Below are positions 1-10,944 of a DNA stretch of 64,000 nt, piece by piece. The notes below the pieces were generated by a model, which worked only from the letters and a program-made list of their open reading frames with translations, was not told the origin of the DNA and made no database searches. The translations under genes were made by a program, and so were the position numbers. This stretch comes from Thalassia testudinum (taxonomy: Eukaryota > Streptophyta > Magnoliopsida > Alismatales > Hydrocharitaceae): contig JAZHRO010000003.1 in assembly GCA_037157565.1 (NCBI GenBank), forward strand, positions 43,103,001 to 43,167,000. The letters run 5' to 3'. The first letter of the stretch is position 1. The number at the start of each line of letters is the position of its first letter.

Positions 1-769
1 TATAAAAGGAGACCCCCTCCATACGAAATTCTTATCCCTTCCTTCTCTTCTCTACCTCTCCAAAGCTCAAGAGAATCTTGTCCCACACCCGGGATGCTTC
101 TCGAGAGATAAAGTCCAAATTTTCGTCCCCCTTCGGAAGTGGATCCCGCGACGATGACGGCGTGCTGCTCCGTTCCCGTTCTTCTTCTTCGTCCTCCTTC
201 GTCCCGCTTCATCCTCCTTCGTCCAGGAGTCGTCCCGTCCGGCTCATCCTCCAAGCGACCATCGAGGAGGATATCTCTCTCCCCATTCTTTTTATTGCTT
301 TCTAGTATAGATTTACTGCTTTCTAGTGTAGTTCTGCTCGTCCTCCAAGCATTCGTTGAGGAGGACATTTCTCCCTCCATTCTTTTAATGCTTTCTAGAG
401 TAAATTTATCGCTTTCTAGTGCAATTGTGTTATGCTTTCTAGTTGTAATGAACAATCTCCTTAATGATAAATTCTCTGTTTATTCTACATCTCATTTTTT
501 ATTTCTATGTGTAATATTCTCTCTCTCTCTTACCCTCTCTCTCTCTTCTATTTATTGTAAATAATTAGATAGTTTTAAATTGAATTACTTCGTGACAAAT
601 AAAAAGAGACGCGTAGTTTTTAAATCAAACGTCTGCCTCCCTATGTTCGACCTGTAATTTTCATTTCGGTATAAATTTTATTTGTTGAACACAAATTCTT
701 CGCTTTCAGGCTACAACGACAGGTTCTCCAAAACCAAATATGTTAGCGCAGCAATTCGTACGTTCAACA
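1..769 (+). repeat. E1 5' LTR (3' portion)
   Basis: Matches 6035-6803 base for base in length (769 bp) with scattered substitutions. The window opens exactly on the TATA box (TATAAAAGG), so the R and U5 parts are present and U3 is outside. It ends GTTCAACA at 769, followed by the primer site. A U5 motif CTCCCTATGTTCGACCT lies at 637-653. The ORFs that can be read here (about 78-564) are low-complexity Ser/Pro/Leu runs present in both LTRs and are not genes. Confidence 0.9.
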
Positions 770-772
770 TTT

Positions 773-790
773 TGGCGTCGTTGCCGGGGA
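773..790 (+). other. E1 primer binding site, tRNA-Asp type
   Basis: TGGCGTCGTTGCCGGGGA lies three bases after the LTR end. It differs at one position from TGGCGCCGTTGCCGGGGA, the complement of a plant tRNA-Asp 3' end that is typical of Athila-lineage elements. E2 carries the unmutated version on the minus strand at 14816-14833. Confidence 0.85.
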
Positions 791-1957
791 GGCAATGCTT
801 TTTAGTTTCTCTTCGCGTTTTCTAACTTACAAATCATTTACCTCACTTTTCTCCTTTCTTATTGTGATTGTAAGTACTCTTTTGAGACAGGCAAAAGCGG
901 TAGATCGGAGTAAAGTGTTGTGGAAGGTTCTGTAAGTTATCCCCCACCTCCCACCCATTAGATTTCATTCCACAACATAATAATTCAAACATCAATCAAC
1001 CTAGGTGTTTTTATAAACTCTAAGGTTAGATTGTTTGTTGTTTGACACCCATACTCACCCCAACCCCCACATTAAAAAAAAAGAAAAAGAAAAAATTAAA
1101 AACAATCTCACAGAGGTACACAACCTCATCTGATTTTCAAACTCAACTGGTAAACCAATCTTAGGAGCCGGTACACACATTCAAACACATAATTGAGTAG
1201 AAATCAGATTAGGTAATCATTTGTGTGCCTAATTAAGTGGTGCAACAGGCCAATTGTTTGATTTGATTAGGCCTCACCACTTCAAATAAAATCAATGCAT
1301 CAAGTAGCTGCCACTTAGGTTCAACTCTTAGGGATTTACCATGCACTCCACATTTTTTTAAATTTTAAAGGAAAACATCTTCACCTGTGCTTGCAAAACC
1401 TGGTGTGCCAACGAAACCTGTTTGAAAACACCTAAAGTTGAATCCTAAAAGCTACTAAGAAAGATTTGAACCTTAAAATTCACCACATCAAAAAAAAAAA
1501 AATCTTGCTTGAAAACCACTGGTTGTGCATGCACACACAAATCAATCAATCATTAAGGGCACAACCCATTTAAAAGGCCCATCACATTCCAAAGCACATT
1601 CAAACCTAGCCCTAAATAAAACAGAGTAGACGTTGGCCTTAAGGATTGGACTCGCTCTTCAAAACCCAGAACGAGATTATTTTCGATTAGTCTGTTTCTA
1701 CTGTTCAATATGATGTCTAGCTAGGGGAGCAGAATCAAACGATCGCGGCTGGGGGGTACACTAGGAACCAGAGGCACAAGCCGAAGGAAGAACCTTCTCC
1801 CCAGTCCCTCCTTCTAACTAGTTGGATTAAACAGACGGAAGTAGATCAAATCGTTTCTTTATCTCAAGACAGGTTTTGAGAGTTTGTAGGTCTGTAGGCT
1901 AACCCACTTAAGGACAGGTTTGATTGTTTGTATTGCAGGGCACCTTTTCTTCCTCCC
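791..1957 (+). other. E1 untranslated leader with possible intron
   Basis: About 1.2 kb without a significant ORF, AT-rich with A runs. Good plant splice-like sites are present: GTAAGT at 870 and at 932, and an acceptor-like T-rich stretch ending GCAG at 1938, only 20 bases before the ATG of the orphan ORF. Removing about 1 kb by splicing would bring the ORF close to the cap. Splicing is an inference from motifs only. Confidence 0.4.
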
Positions 1958-3375
1958 ATGTCTCATGAATCATTCCACATATTTCACGCATTCCCGCTCT
2001 TTCCCTCCTGTTTTGAATTATCTCAACATGACGATTATCCCGACTCATACTGTAATCAACCATCAGTTAATTGGGATAACTCGGATTGGGGATACAGTTC
2101 CGAACCTCCGTGTTTAGGGTCTAACCCTGAACACTTTGATTCTGATTTCTATCCTTCTCAGAGCTACATCGATTATAGATCGTCTTCCTTTCATGAACAA
2201 CCTAATACGATCTACAATCAAGAAGGATACACCGATCCTTACCCATCCTCTGATTTCACTGCCTTTAGGTCATCACCATCTTTTGAACAATCTGAAATAA
2301 CCTATTATCAGGAAGGGTATAACGAATCTCAATTCGTTAATTCCTCTGCATTGATTAAAACCCGCCCAATCCTGAACCAACTCATTTGTTTCAGGTTAAC
2401 CAAGTTCAAGATAAGGTTCTGGCTAACTTGAGGAATATCATTCAATCTTTAGAAGTTCAGCCAATACCTTGCATTGAGAGATTGGAGCCCCTGATTGAAA
2501 TGATTGACGATTTAAACAAGCCATTGTTGGATTGGCTCCAGGATGTTAAGGATAAGAACCCGAGTGAGTTTTTACTTGGGAAATTAGCGAAATTGAGGAT
2601 GAGATTCGTGGTTGCTTTGATTTAATCATGGGATGATTCCCAGGATGAACCCTCTTCAGGAAAGCCAATGATAGAACCCGCTCATGCACCTATTGGGGGG
2701 GATACATGTTACGAGGCTGACCAGATTAAATTAAAGCAACCAATTAAGGATGATCTGATTTCTTCACCTAAGATCCCTGAGTCGGGTTACGAGGAAACGT
2801 ATATCTCCTTGGAACAAAAAGGGACAAATGATTTTGGGACATACATTGATACGGATCCTGATTTCTTTGATGGTGAAGATTCAAGTTGCGAAGTCTCACA
2901 CGAGTTTTCTGAACACGATTTCTGTGAGATGATTGGGCTTGAGGAATCTGATAGATCATTTGATAGCCTAATAATTGAGGAAACTGATCTTAGGGCACAC
3001 ATTACGGATCCAGAATCGCATTTTCTGGAGGATTCAATTCAATGCCCTGATTATCAGTTACACCCCGCTGAGCTTATTGATGATTCTATTTCTGAGATAA
3101 TTAGACCCAAGTCAATTCTAATTCAGCCACATCATATAGACTTGGAGATTTCAGATGGGGTGAATAATATGCAAGAGGTCCCGGAAATTGATATGCTGAA
3201 TGAGGAGGATAGGAGCCGGGAAGTTCTGATTTGGGAAGTTAGTTCCGAAGGAAGTAGAACATTGAGTCGAAGGGTTCCTTTTAAGCTAAAACCATCAAAT
3301 CAGAACCCTTACGACATTTGTTTCGAGGATGTCAAACTCAAGCACACATTCAACGATTATCCTTTTGATCTTTAA
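1958..3375 (+). pseudogene. E1 orphan ORF, unknown protein, broken by one frameshift and one stop
   Basis: An ATG at 1958 opens a frame that runs to about 2360, shifts by one base in the A/C-rich stretch near 2355-2367, continues to an in-frame TAA at 2623-2625, then runs open to the TAA at 3373-3375. The parts together would make about 470 residues. The first third is rich in Tyr, Ser, Pro and Gln with short repeats of the kind YNQEGY / YYQEGY. The middle looks helical (leucine and isoleucine spacing around 2430-2600). The last part is strongly acidic (many Asp/Glu). I see no zinc knuckle, protease DLGA/DSGA, RT, integrase, signal peptide or membrane segment, so neither gag-pol nor an obvious env. 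It occupies the gag-pol position: the hairpin-G module that ends the pol region in E3 and E4 follows it at 3757. Function unknown. Confidence 0.6.
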
Positions 3376-3756
3376 TTCTCTGTAACCCGACTTTTTGGTC
3401 TTGGGTTGCATCCTCATAAATCACAGGCCCGACCCCGCTTGCATTCTGATTTTAGGTTTTGGGTAATTTTTATCCAGAACCTAAGATATTCTCGATTATG
3501 GGGGATGGGTCTACACCACAATCTGGTCCACATCTGTGGACCTCTATTGATAGGTCAGAGGATTCTTCTGTTTATTCTGATTCTGACCTGCACTTGTGAA
3601 TTCTTCATTTCTTTTCTTTGTGTAGCGTGCCTAGCTGAAGGCACTAAACACAGCACATATACAGTTCTTTTTAGTTTTCATCTCGGAGCGGACCTAACAT
3701 TCACGCAATTCAGGTGCTTTCTACGCTTTTCCACTCTATTTTATGTCTTTTTAATA

Positions 3757-3791
3757 CAATGAGGACATTGCATTAGATAGGCATGGGGGGG
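3757..3791 (+). other. E1 central hairpin plus G-tract module
   Basis: CAATG-AGGA-CATTG forms a five-pair stem with a four-base loop, followed ten bases later by GGCATGGGGGGG. Equivalent modules occur at the end of the coding region in E2, E3 and E4. It resembles the terminal polypurine module at 4977-5013. Confidence 0.75.
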
Positions 3792-4976
3792 TGGACATTC
3801 ATCTCTGAATTCATTCGTCAGCTCCGTAGATTTGTTTTATTTTCTTTTATAAAAAAAAATTTAGAATTAGGAAAGAGAATTTGGGTTTAAGAAAATTTTC
3901 AATCTTAGGAAATACTACATTATGATTTGAACACAAAGACCTTTCAGGTCTTTAGACTTAATTAGCCCGTGTATCCACTAAAATGTGCATCTATTTTTCG
4001 AGTTCTCGCCAACCTAAATTTTATTTTAATTGAAGTAAATAAGTTTGGGTGATAAGTACACGACTTATCAACCTGCCTTCTGATTTGAGGAAATTCTGAG
4101 TCTTAAGCATCTACACACTATCTTGTCACTGACTCATTGTTCGACGATTTTAACGGAAATTGGGTAGTTAATGAACCTTTTAGGGTGATGTGACTGGCAA
4201 GTTATCATGGGTAACAGCCCATAGGTAGGTTGTCCAGAGCCCAGTCACTGGCCTTTCTTTTTTTTTCCTGTCCTTAGGTAAATCTTAGACCAGGGAAGCC
4301 ACCTACTTAAAAAAAAGAAAAGAAGAAAAAAAATCAAAAAGAAAAGGAGAAAAGAAAAAAAAATAAGCCACACTTCGCCGCACGAGTATGGCTGGTAAGT
4401 TGTCGGTGGTAACAGCTCATCGACCGGTTATCCAGAACCCAGCTCAGTAAATGCACTAAAAATTCCCAAAACACTTAGGAAGAAGTGGAGAAGTAGAATA
4501 AATTGGGGAGATATACACTGGATTCACCCTTGTGTTGACCCCGTAAAAAATAAAAGTAGGGAGAAAGCTATCGGTTATAAAGATACACCTTTAGGCAGAA
4601 TTCTTTTTTGAGGTCACCTAGAGGCGTAGAAACCCGAAGTCTGTTTTAACTGCCGGTCAACGAGTCTATCACAATCACAATAAGATGCTTAAAACTTAGG
4701 GTTCTCATCAAATCTTGGGTGAGTTGAATAGCCTTAGAAAGCCACTCTTAAACCTTAAAATTTGAAAAACCAAAAAAATTAGAAAAAAAAAAGAAAAAGA
4801 GAAAAAGAAATTTTTCTTTGAATAAGGCGAGGGCTTGAGGCGGTCTGCATTTTGGCTGATACTCAGGCGCTGTTGTGCCTTTGAAAGTTCAGTTCCTAAG
4901 TAGACAATTTCTTAATGATTGAAAATAACTCAGGTCCAAATAATCCAACATAATTCTTTTATAAATAGCATATAGT
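3792..4976 (+). other. E1 3' spacer, non-coding
   Basis: No ORF of note. Contains several poly(A)/purine runs (about 4305-4360 and 4775-4810). A short degenerate repeat of about 50 bp, reading roughly GGCAAGTTATC(A)TGGGTAACAGCCCAT, occurs at 4196-4245 and again near 4390-4440. Confidence 0.5.
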
Positions 4977-5013
4977 TTTTGCTAGGGACTAGCAAAAGAT
5001 AGGCATGGGGGTA
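4977..5013 (+). other. E1 terminal polypurine module
   Basis: Stem TTTTGCTAG (4977-4985), loop GGA, stem CTAGCAAAA (4989-4997), then GATAGGCATGGGGGTA directly against the 3' LTR start (TGATGTAAATAC). This is where the plus-strand primer for reverse transcription is expected. The same arrangement is found in E2, E3 and E4. Confidence 0.85.
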
Positions 5014-6803
5014 TGATGTAAATACATTTACACCACCTAAGATGTCTATTTATGCATATTCTTAAGCATAGGATTGCATTTCATGATATAAATATTGCAT
5101 AACATGCATCATCTTGCATTTAGAGTAGTTTAAATAAAATGGAGGTTAATTGTCTCCTTTTACGTGCTTGGATAGGGCAAACATTTTATCGGGGCCTCAG
5201 ATCGAAGATCCAACCGTATGGATGTCATCAAGGTGACAATTGGAGTTCAACGACTCCAAGATCGCCCTAATCAGGCATTCGTAGCATCAGATAGTGATCG
5301 GGGAACCCTAGAAGATCAAGGGCCAGGATGGTGTAAATCTGCACTTCAAATGACAAATCCGACCGCACGGATGAATTCGGATCGACGATCGCAGCCCAAC
5401 GACGCAAAAATCGAGTTAATCCGACATCCGTGGCACCATCTACAACATCCAGAAGATGGATGGCCAAGATGGCACCACGTGGCGCCATCTCAGCTGCCCA
5501 AACGGCCGCATACAATCTCTGAAGTCCCCGCACCCGCTCCCTCTTCGCCGTTGGATCTCGATCCAACAGCTGTGGACAGCCACGCCTAAAAGCGTCCGCT
5601 CGACCATCCGCGCCTCGTAGCGCAGCGATCGAGGGCGCTATCGCGAGCTGCAGCCGCAGGTTCGAGCCGCAGCGAAGGGGAGAAAGGCGCGGGCGAGCGA
5701 GCACTGGCAGGCGTTGGATCGTCATCGGGTGGCTCAGATCCACCGATAGCGTTCATGCACTATTGCACGCGCAGCGAGGATGCGCCATCGTACGCGCTGG
5801 GCGGGCGCGCAGTAGCGGGCAAAGACGCATCTTAAGCCGTCCAATCTCGCGATTAGACGGCTGTGGATGAAAGAACATGGGCGGGTGTTGAGAAAGAGCG
5901 CAGCTGAGGAGGCGCACGTGGGCGACGGGTACTACGCCACGTTGGGGCTTTAGTGACGATTTTATACGTCACTAAAGACCCCTCATTTATTGTTTTAACG
6001 ATGTAATGACCAATTTGCCCCCACTCCTTGCAACTATAAAAGGAGACCCCCTCCATACGAAATTCTCATCCCTTCCTTCTCTTCTCTACCTCTCCAAAGC
6101 TCAAGAGAATCTTGTCCCACACCCGGGATGCTTCTCGCGAGATGAAGTCCAAATTTTTGTCCCCCTTCGGAAGTGGATCCCGCGACGACGACGGCGTGCT
6201 GCTCCGTTCCCGTTCTTCTGCTCCGTCCTCCTTCGTCCTGCTTCATCCTCCTTCGTCCAGGAGTCGTCCCATCCGGCTTGTCCTCCAAGCAACCGTCGTG
6301 GAGGATATCTCTCTCCCCATTCTTTTTATTGCTTTCTAGTATAGATTTACTGCTTTCTAGTGTAGTTCTGCTCGTCCTCCAAGCATTCATCGAGGAAGAC
6401 ATTTCTCCCTCCATTCTTTTAATGCTTTCTAGAGTAAATTTATCTCTTTCTAGTGCAATTGTGCTATGCTTTCTAGTTGTAATGAACAATCTCCTTAATG
6501 ATAAATTCTCTGTTTATTCTACATCTCATTTTTTATTTCTATGTGTAATATTCTCTCTCTCTCTTACCCTCTCTCTCTCTTCTATTTATTGTAAATAATT
6601 AGATAGTTTTAAATTGAATTACTTCGTGACAAATAAAAAGAAATGCGTAGTCTTTAAATCAAACATCCGCCTCCCTGTGTTCGACCTGGAATTTTCATTT
6701 CGGTATAAATTTTATTTGTTGAACACGAATTCTTCGCTTTCAAGCTACAACGACAGGTTCTCCAAAACCAAACACGTTAGCGCAGCAATTCGTACGTTCA
6801 ACA
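5014..6803 (+). repeat. E1 3' LTR (complete, 1790 bp)
   Basis: Starts TGATGTAAATAC and ends GTTCAACA. Its last 769 bp pair with the 5' LTR remnant at 1-769. A TATA box (TATAAAAGG) is at 6035-6041 and the U5 motif CTCCCTGTGTTCGACCT at 6671-6687, 116 bp before the end. U3 (5014-6030) is GC-rich from about 5400. Confidence 0.9.
6035..6041 (+). promoter_or_regulatory. TATA box of E1 LTR
   Basis: TATAAAA, the only good TATA box in the LTR, preceded by about 1 kb of U3. Its counterpart in the 5' LTR is at 1-7. Confidence 0.7.
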
Positions 6804-9122
6804 GAAAGCGAAACAGAAATAAAGTAAATATAGTATATATATATAGGTATATATTATGTATATAAAGGGGTGGGGGTGGAGGCGGAGATGGAGTGTAGCA
6901 CGGTGTCGAGTCGGTCGTCGTCTAGAAAGATGCAACCAACAGGACGAGGTGCCGCATGGATTGTGGGATGGATGGTGGAAGATGTATGTGACCACACTTT
7001 TTGTATGCGTGTATCGGGGAATATCAGCAACTGGTGCAGATATTCCCGCGATACCACGTATGGTAAATAATGTGAAAATATATCTCTATATGTATATATG
7101 TAAATATATCTATATATATATATGGTTATATATAGGTATATATATATGTATATATATATGTATGTGTATATATATATGTATATATGTATATGTAGCTATA
7201 TGTATAGATAGATATATGTATATATATATATATATATATAGGTATGAGTATGTGTATATAACTGTATAGATGTAAATATATATGTATGTATATGTATATA
7301 GTAATATATGTATATATAGATATATGTAGCTAGATATATATATATGTATATAAAGATGTATATATAAGTAGGTGTGTATATAGGTATATATATATATATA
7401 TATATATATGTATCTATACTTAGCTATATAGGTAATAATATATATATAGAGATATGTATATTTATATATATATGTGTATATAGATATATGTATGTAAGTA
7501 TATATGTATATATAAGTGTATAGATTTATGTATATATATATATGTATACGTATAGAATAGTGTATAGGTGTGTGTGTGTGTGTGTGGAAGTGTGAGTGTA
7601 TGTGTGTGCAAGCGTCGGTGTAAAGAGAGTGTTGTGAGAGAGAGTGAGAGAGAAAGAGCGGGAGAGAGAGAAGCCGTGCTGCTGGAGGTCAGAGAGGCGG
7701 GATAAGTCGTCCGCGACCAGCGAGCATCGTCTGGAGGTCCCCAAGCACACGCGTAGGCGCACATGCACGCAGACAAGCGCGTGCTGGAGGGCAAGGGGCT
7801 CGGAGAGGAGGTGCAGCACACCATGCTGCGCGAGGCTAGAGAGGGCGCTAGCAGGCGCGGGCCAAGGGAGCGGGTGAAGACAGGTGCTGGGAGAGGGCTG
7901 GCGCACACAGACGTACGCGGGCGAAGATGCACAGGCGGGCACGCGCACGGGCGAACGGCGGTAGTGGCACGCCGGGTGATCGGTTAAGTGAGAAGCTCAC
8001 CGGTCACCCCACTGTAGCCACAGTGTCGTGCAGACTCGCGTGAACAGTGGCTCCAGTGTAAGGCCGCGCCACGTGGCTGGGAGCTGCAGGTGCCGTGAGT
8101 GTGGCCAGCTCGACGAGCGCGGCGGAGTGGCTTCGGCTGGTGGCTTGCGGGTGGAAGGTTGCGATAGAGCGCGCGGAGAAGGCTGCTAGCGTGCGAGGTG
8201 GAGGGCGAGGGCGATGGCTGCTTGCGCGGTGGCTTGCTGGAGTTGGCAGGGGCACGCAGAGAGGCTTGGCCAGCCACTGCAGTGGCGCGTTGTGGCCGGT
8301 TGCGGAAGAGAGAGCGTGACAGGGTGCTTGTGCGAAGAAGCTGAAGGTGAGGGCAGTGCGAGGGAGAAGGAGGCAAAAGCACCTGCAGGGGCACGCGGAA
8401 AGGGCTGGGGCTGTTGCTGCATGCTGCTGCTGCCTTCTTGCCGCTGCTGCAGGGCGTGCGAAGCTTTGAGCTTCAAGCTTGAAGCCTGCGCTCCAATGGC
8501 TGAAGGTGCTGGAACGGAAAAAACTAGAAAAGAGCCACCACGCCCACCGGCTCTTTGAAGAGCTAGGTGGTGGTGGTCTCACTGTGGTGGTGTGCACCAC
8601 AGTGAGGGCTCCTGCCCACCGGGTGTCTCCGAGGAGGGCCGGCATATGGAGGGAGAGGGAGGAGAGGACGGTGGCCTGGAGAAGAAGAAGCTACAGGTTT
8701 TTTTTTGGCTGGAACCAGGCTGCAGTAAGAAGAAGTCATGCCCTCTTTTTTTATAGAGGAGGAAGGCATGCACAACCATGCCTTGGCTGTGCATGTGCTG
8801 CATAGGGCTCGGCAGGGAGTGGCAGCTGCAGGGAAGGGATGGAGCAGGGAATGGTGCGAGGAGAAGAAGAAGATGCATGCAGCCGTTGGAAAGATTTAAA
8901 AATCAAGTGAAATAAAAAATAAAAAGATGGTGAATTAGCAGAGATGCACTTGTGGAAAAAAAGTAAATTGCGAGGCCATTTATTTATTCTCCTCTCCTCT
9001 CAATTAAATGCATGCATGCATGTATCTTTACAAATCCGATTATGGAACCCTAATATGCATAGGTAATGCTAGTAAATAGCACAAGAAGGCACTATTGCAA
9101 GTGTATTTTTGTGGTGCAATCA
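6804..9122 (-). repeat. E2 3' LTR, truncated by E1
   Basis: Aligns by eye with 15263-17700 over its whole length, with substitutions and large length differences in the TA microsatellite. Its minus-strand start is TGATTGCACCAC at 9122, directly after the polypurine module. A TATA-like TATAAAA is at 8755-8749 (-). Apparent ORFs in either strand around 7460-8880 sit on repeats or GC-rich LTR sequence and occur in both copies; I do not call them genes. Confidence 0.85.
7075..7670. repeat. Compound TA / GT / GA microsatellite in E2 3' LTR
   Basis: About 480 bp of TATATA/TATG/TAGG steps (7080-7560), then (GT)n at 7568-7590, then GAGAGA to about 7670. The counterpart in the 5' LTR is at about 15540-16235, and the TA part there is roughly 110 bp longer. 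Confidence 0.85.
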
Positions 9123-9158
9123 TACCCCCATGCCTATCTTTTGCTAGTCCCTAGCAAG
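9123..9158 (-). other. E2 terminal polypurine module
   Basis: On the minus strand it reads CTTGCTAG-GGA-CTAGCAAAAG, then ATAGGCATGGGGGTA against the LTR start. It is nearly identical to the E1 terminal module although the LTRs differ. Confidence 0.85.
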
Positions 9159-10107
9159 ACATTTTTTTGTAGTATTTAGAAATGATCTTTAAGCTGAAGA
9201 TTTTCTTCTAAGGCGACATCGGTGTATTTATTGTTGGATATTGTGAGAACCAATTGTAGAGAAGACTACCAGTACTTTAAGTCTCACATGACAAAGATCA
9301 TCTCTCGACTAACCAGGACTCTTGATATTTAAACCTTAAGTACGATTTCCAGGACCCAGGAGGTTTTTGCCGTACTCGAGAGCTCAAGAGATTATGGCTT
9401 GTGCTTAGTGAAGGATCAAGACTGACCAGATGAACATTAAGACTCAAGCCCAGGGTTTCACGAATCTTTAAGTACAGGTTGGTCCCAGTTTCAGCTTGTG
9501 TTTTTCGGATTGACCCTTAAGAAGATGATGGAAAACTCAACTCCCATTTTCTGATATTTGTGGCTCAAGGAAAACAGGGTATTTGTGACTTGCCCTAAAG
9601 AACTTTTTTGGGTAGAGACTTTACAGAAATTTGCGAGATATACTGACTTATTTGCATCTTTTTTTTTTTTTTTAGAAACACGTGTCAGTATATCTCTTAC
9701 AATATTATTTGGAGCACACTTTTCTTTTTGGTGGAAAGAGTCGCTCCTAAACACAAGACTAAAACCTGGGATAAAAGGTCTACCTACGCACACAAGTAAG
9801 GACTCCACCTTCCCTAATGAACACTAGGGTTGGATCTTATGTTCACTTGGTCTTTCTTGATATGTGTAGTGTGAACCAAGTTTACTTAAGCTCTCAAGTA
9901 AAAGCAAACCAATGGATCCTGTACTGGTGTCTCAGGTACAAGAATACGTCCTTAGTTAGGAGAGATTCCGATCTATTTTGTCAATGCTCAAGTGAATTAA
10001 GCCCGAGCCTGAGCGAATCAAGCTTCTGTGGCTCGGAAAGTCTTCAAAACAGGGGTTGAATATCCATAAACACTTATTGTATTTTTGTTTCAGCTTTCAG
10101 ATCATTA
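9159..10107 (-). other. E2 3' spacer, non-coding
   Basis: No supported gene. Contains T and A runs (9658-9674; 10116-10150). Lies between the two hairpin-G modules, as in E1, E3 and E4. Confidence 0.5.
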
Positions 10108-10938
10108 CTAAACACTTTTTTTTATTATTATATATATTTTTTTTCTTTTTCTTGCATATTTATAAATAGGTGGGAACTGTATGATACCATAAAATACCCA
10201 GATCCTATGGATGCCTATCCACCCCCCCATGCCAAACAATGCTATGTCCTCATATGCATGCAGGGAAAGGTAGAGAAAGGACGAAAGATCGGGTAACGAG
10301 AGTTGAGGTGCAGGGTATACAGCAGGGTGGTAGGGTGGGTGGATGGTGGGTGGTGAAAGATCTGCCATTTTCTGGGATGAGAGCATCCCAGGCGGAACAG
10401 AAAACAAGTCAGGAGGAAGCAGTTGGCCCTCCGATTGGCCAAGAAGAGGGGCTTCTTGGATAGATGGATCCAAAAGGGAATAGCCCCAGTGAGTAAGATG
10501 TGGGCTCAAGGTCCCAATGTGGAATTGCAAATCCGCCTGATTTGGCGGGAAAGAAAGGACAATCCGGTCTTCAAGAATGTGGACCGACGGTGAGTAGCCC
10601 GGAGATGACTTAGACCATGAGGTATGGGAAGCGGAGAAAACCTCGTCAGAAGTCTGGTCAAGAGAAGGTACGGGAATAGGGAGGGATGGGGGAACGTCAC
10701 AATATGTGTTTATCAGGCAGTCATCAGTGTTTATAGGTAATCCGCAGCAGTCCGAATAGGTCCCAGATAGTCCGATACCTGCGCTGACGGTCATGTCCTC
10801 GTCAGACGTGTCATTATTGATGCAATCGCAATCAAAGTTCTTGGCTACCTTGAAGATGTTAAGCTTGAGCTTTTCAGATCCAACGGCAATCTCAATACAG
10901 CCTGACTCGCAGTCGATAAGGTCACGGGCTGTGGCCAA
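10108..10938 (-). pseudogene. E2 post-protease Ser/Pro-rich tail ORF
   Basis: In frame with the protease remnant upstream and separated from it only by a TGA at 10942-10944 that fits CGA decay. The first 30 residues (ATARDLIDCESGCIEIAVGS...) match the segment that follows the protease in E3 at about 21430. The remaining roughly 200 residues are Ser/Pro/Leu/His-rich without RT motifs. The tail reads through the central module at 10222-10255. It may be a spacer or remnant left after loss of RT and integrase. No function can be assigned. Confidence 0.45.
10222..10255 (-). other. E2 central hairpin plus G-tract module
   Basis: Minus-strand reading ATATGAGGACATAG, then CATTGTTTGGCATGGGGGGG. Compared with CAATG-AGGA-CATTG elsewhere, the second stem pair is flipped (A-T to T-A), so TATG-AGGA-CATA still pairs. 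Confidence 0.7.
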
Positions 10939-10944
10939 GAAAGG

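Larger units (their letters stand above)
1..6803 (+). mobile_element. E1: non-autonomous Athila-like LTR retrotransposon, left end outside window
   Basis: The element is bounded by direct repeats at 1-769 (partial 5' LTR) and 5014-6803 (3' LTR). A tRNA-Asp type primer site follows the first and an AGGCATGGGGG polypurine module precedes the second. The 4.2-kb interior has no gag, protease, RT, RNase H or integrase similarity that I can see, only one broken ORF at 1958-3375. It is inserted in the 3' LTR of E2: sequence from 6804 (GAAAGCG...) continues the E2 LTR exactly as in the uninterrupted copy at 15263. The expected target duplication is GAAAG (6804-6808), with its partner beyond the left edge. 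E1 presumably relies on proteins from Athila-type relatives, since primer site, polypurine module and U5 motif match theirs (inference). Confidence 0.85.

Noticed and set aside
78..564. ORFs in the E1 LTR, repeated at 6112-6598
   Set aside because: Present in both LTRs, low-complexity Ser/Leu/Pro text downstream of the TATA box; LTR sequence, not genes.
1958..3375. E1 ORF as an env-like protein
   Set aside because: No signal peptide, membrane segment or cleavage site is visible and it sits upstream of the central module, not in the usual env place after pol.
7462..8878. Overlapping ORFs on both strands in the E2 LTR, repeated at 15889-17484
   Set aside because: They lie on microsatellite and GC-rich LTR sequence and appear in several frames at once with no domain.
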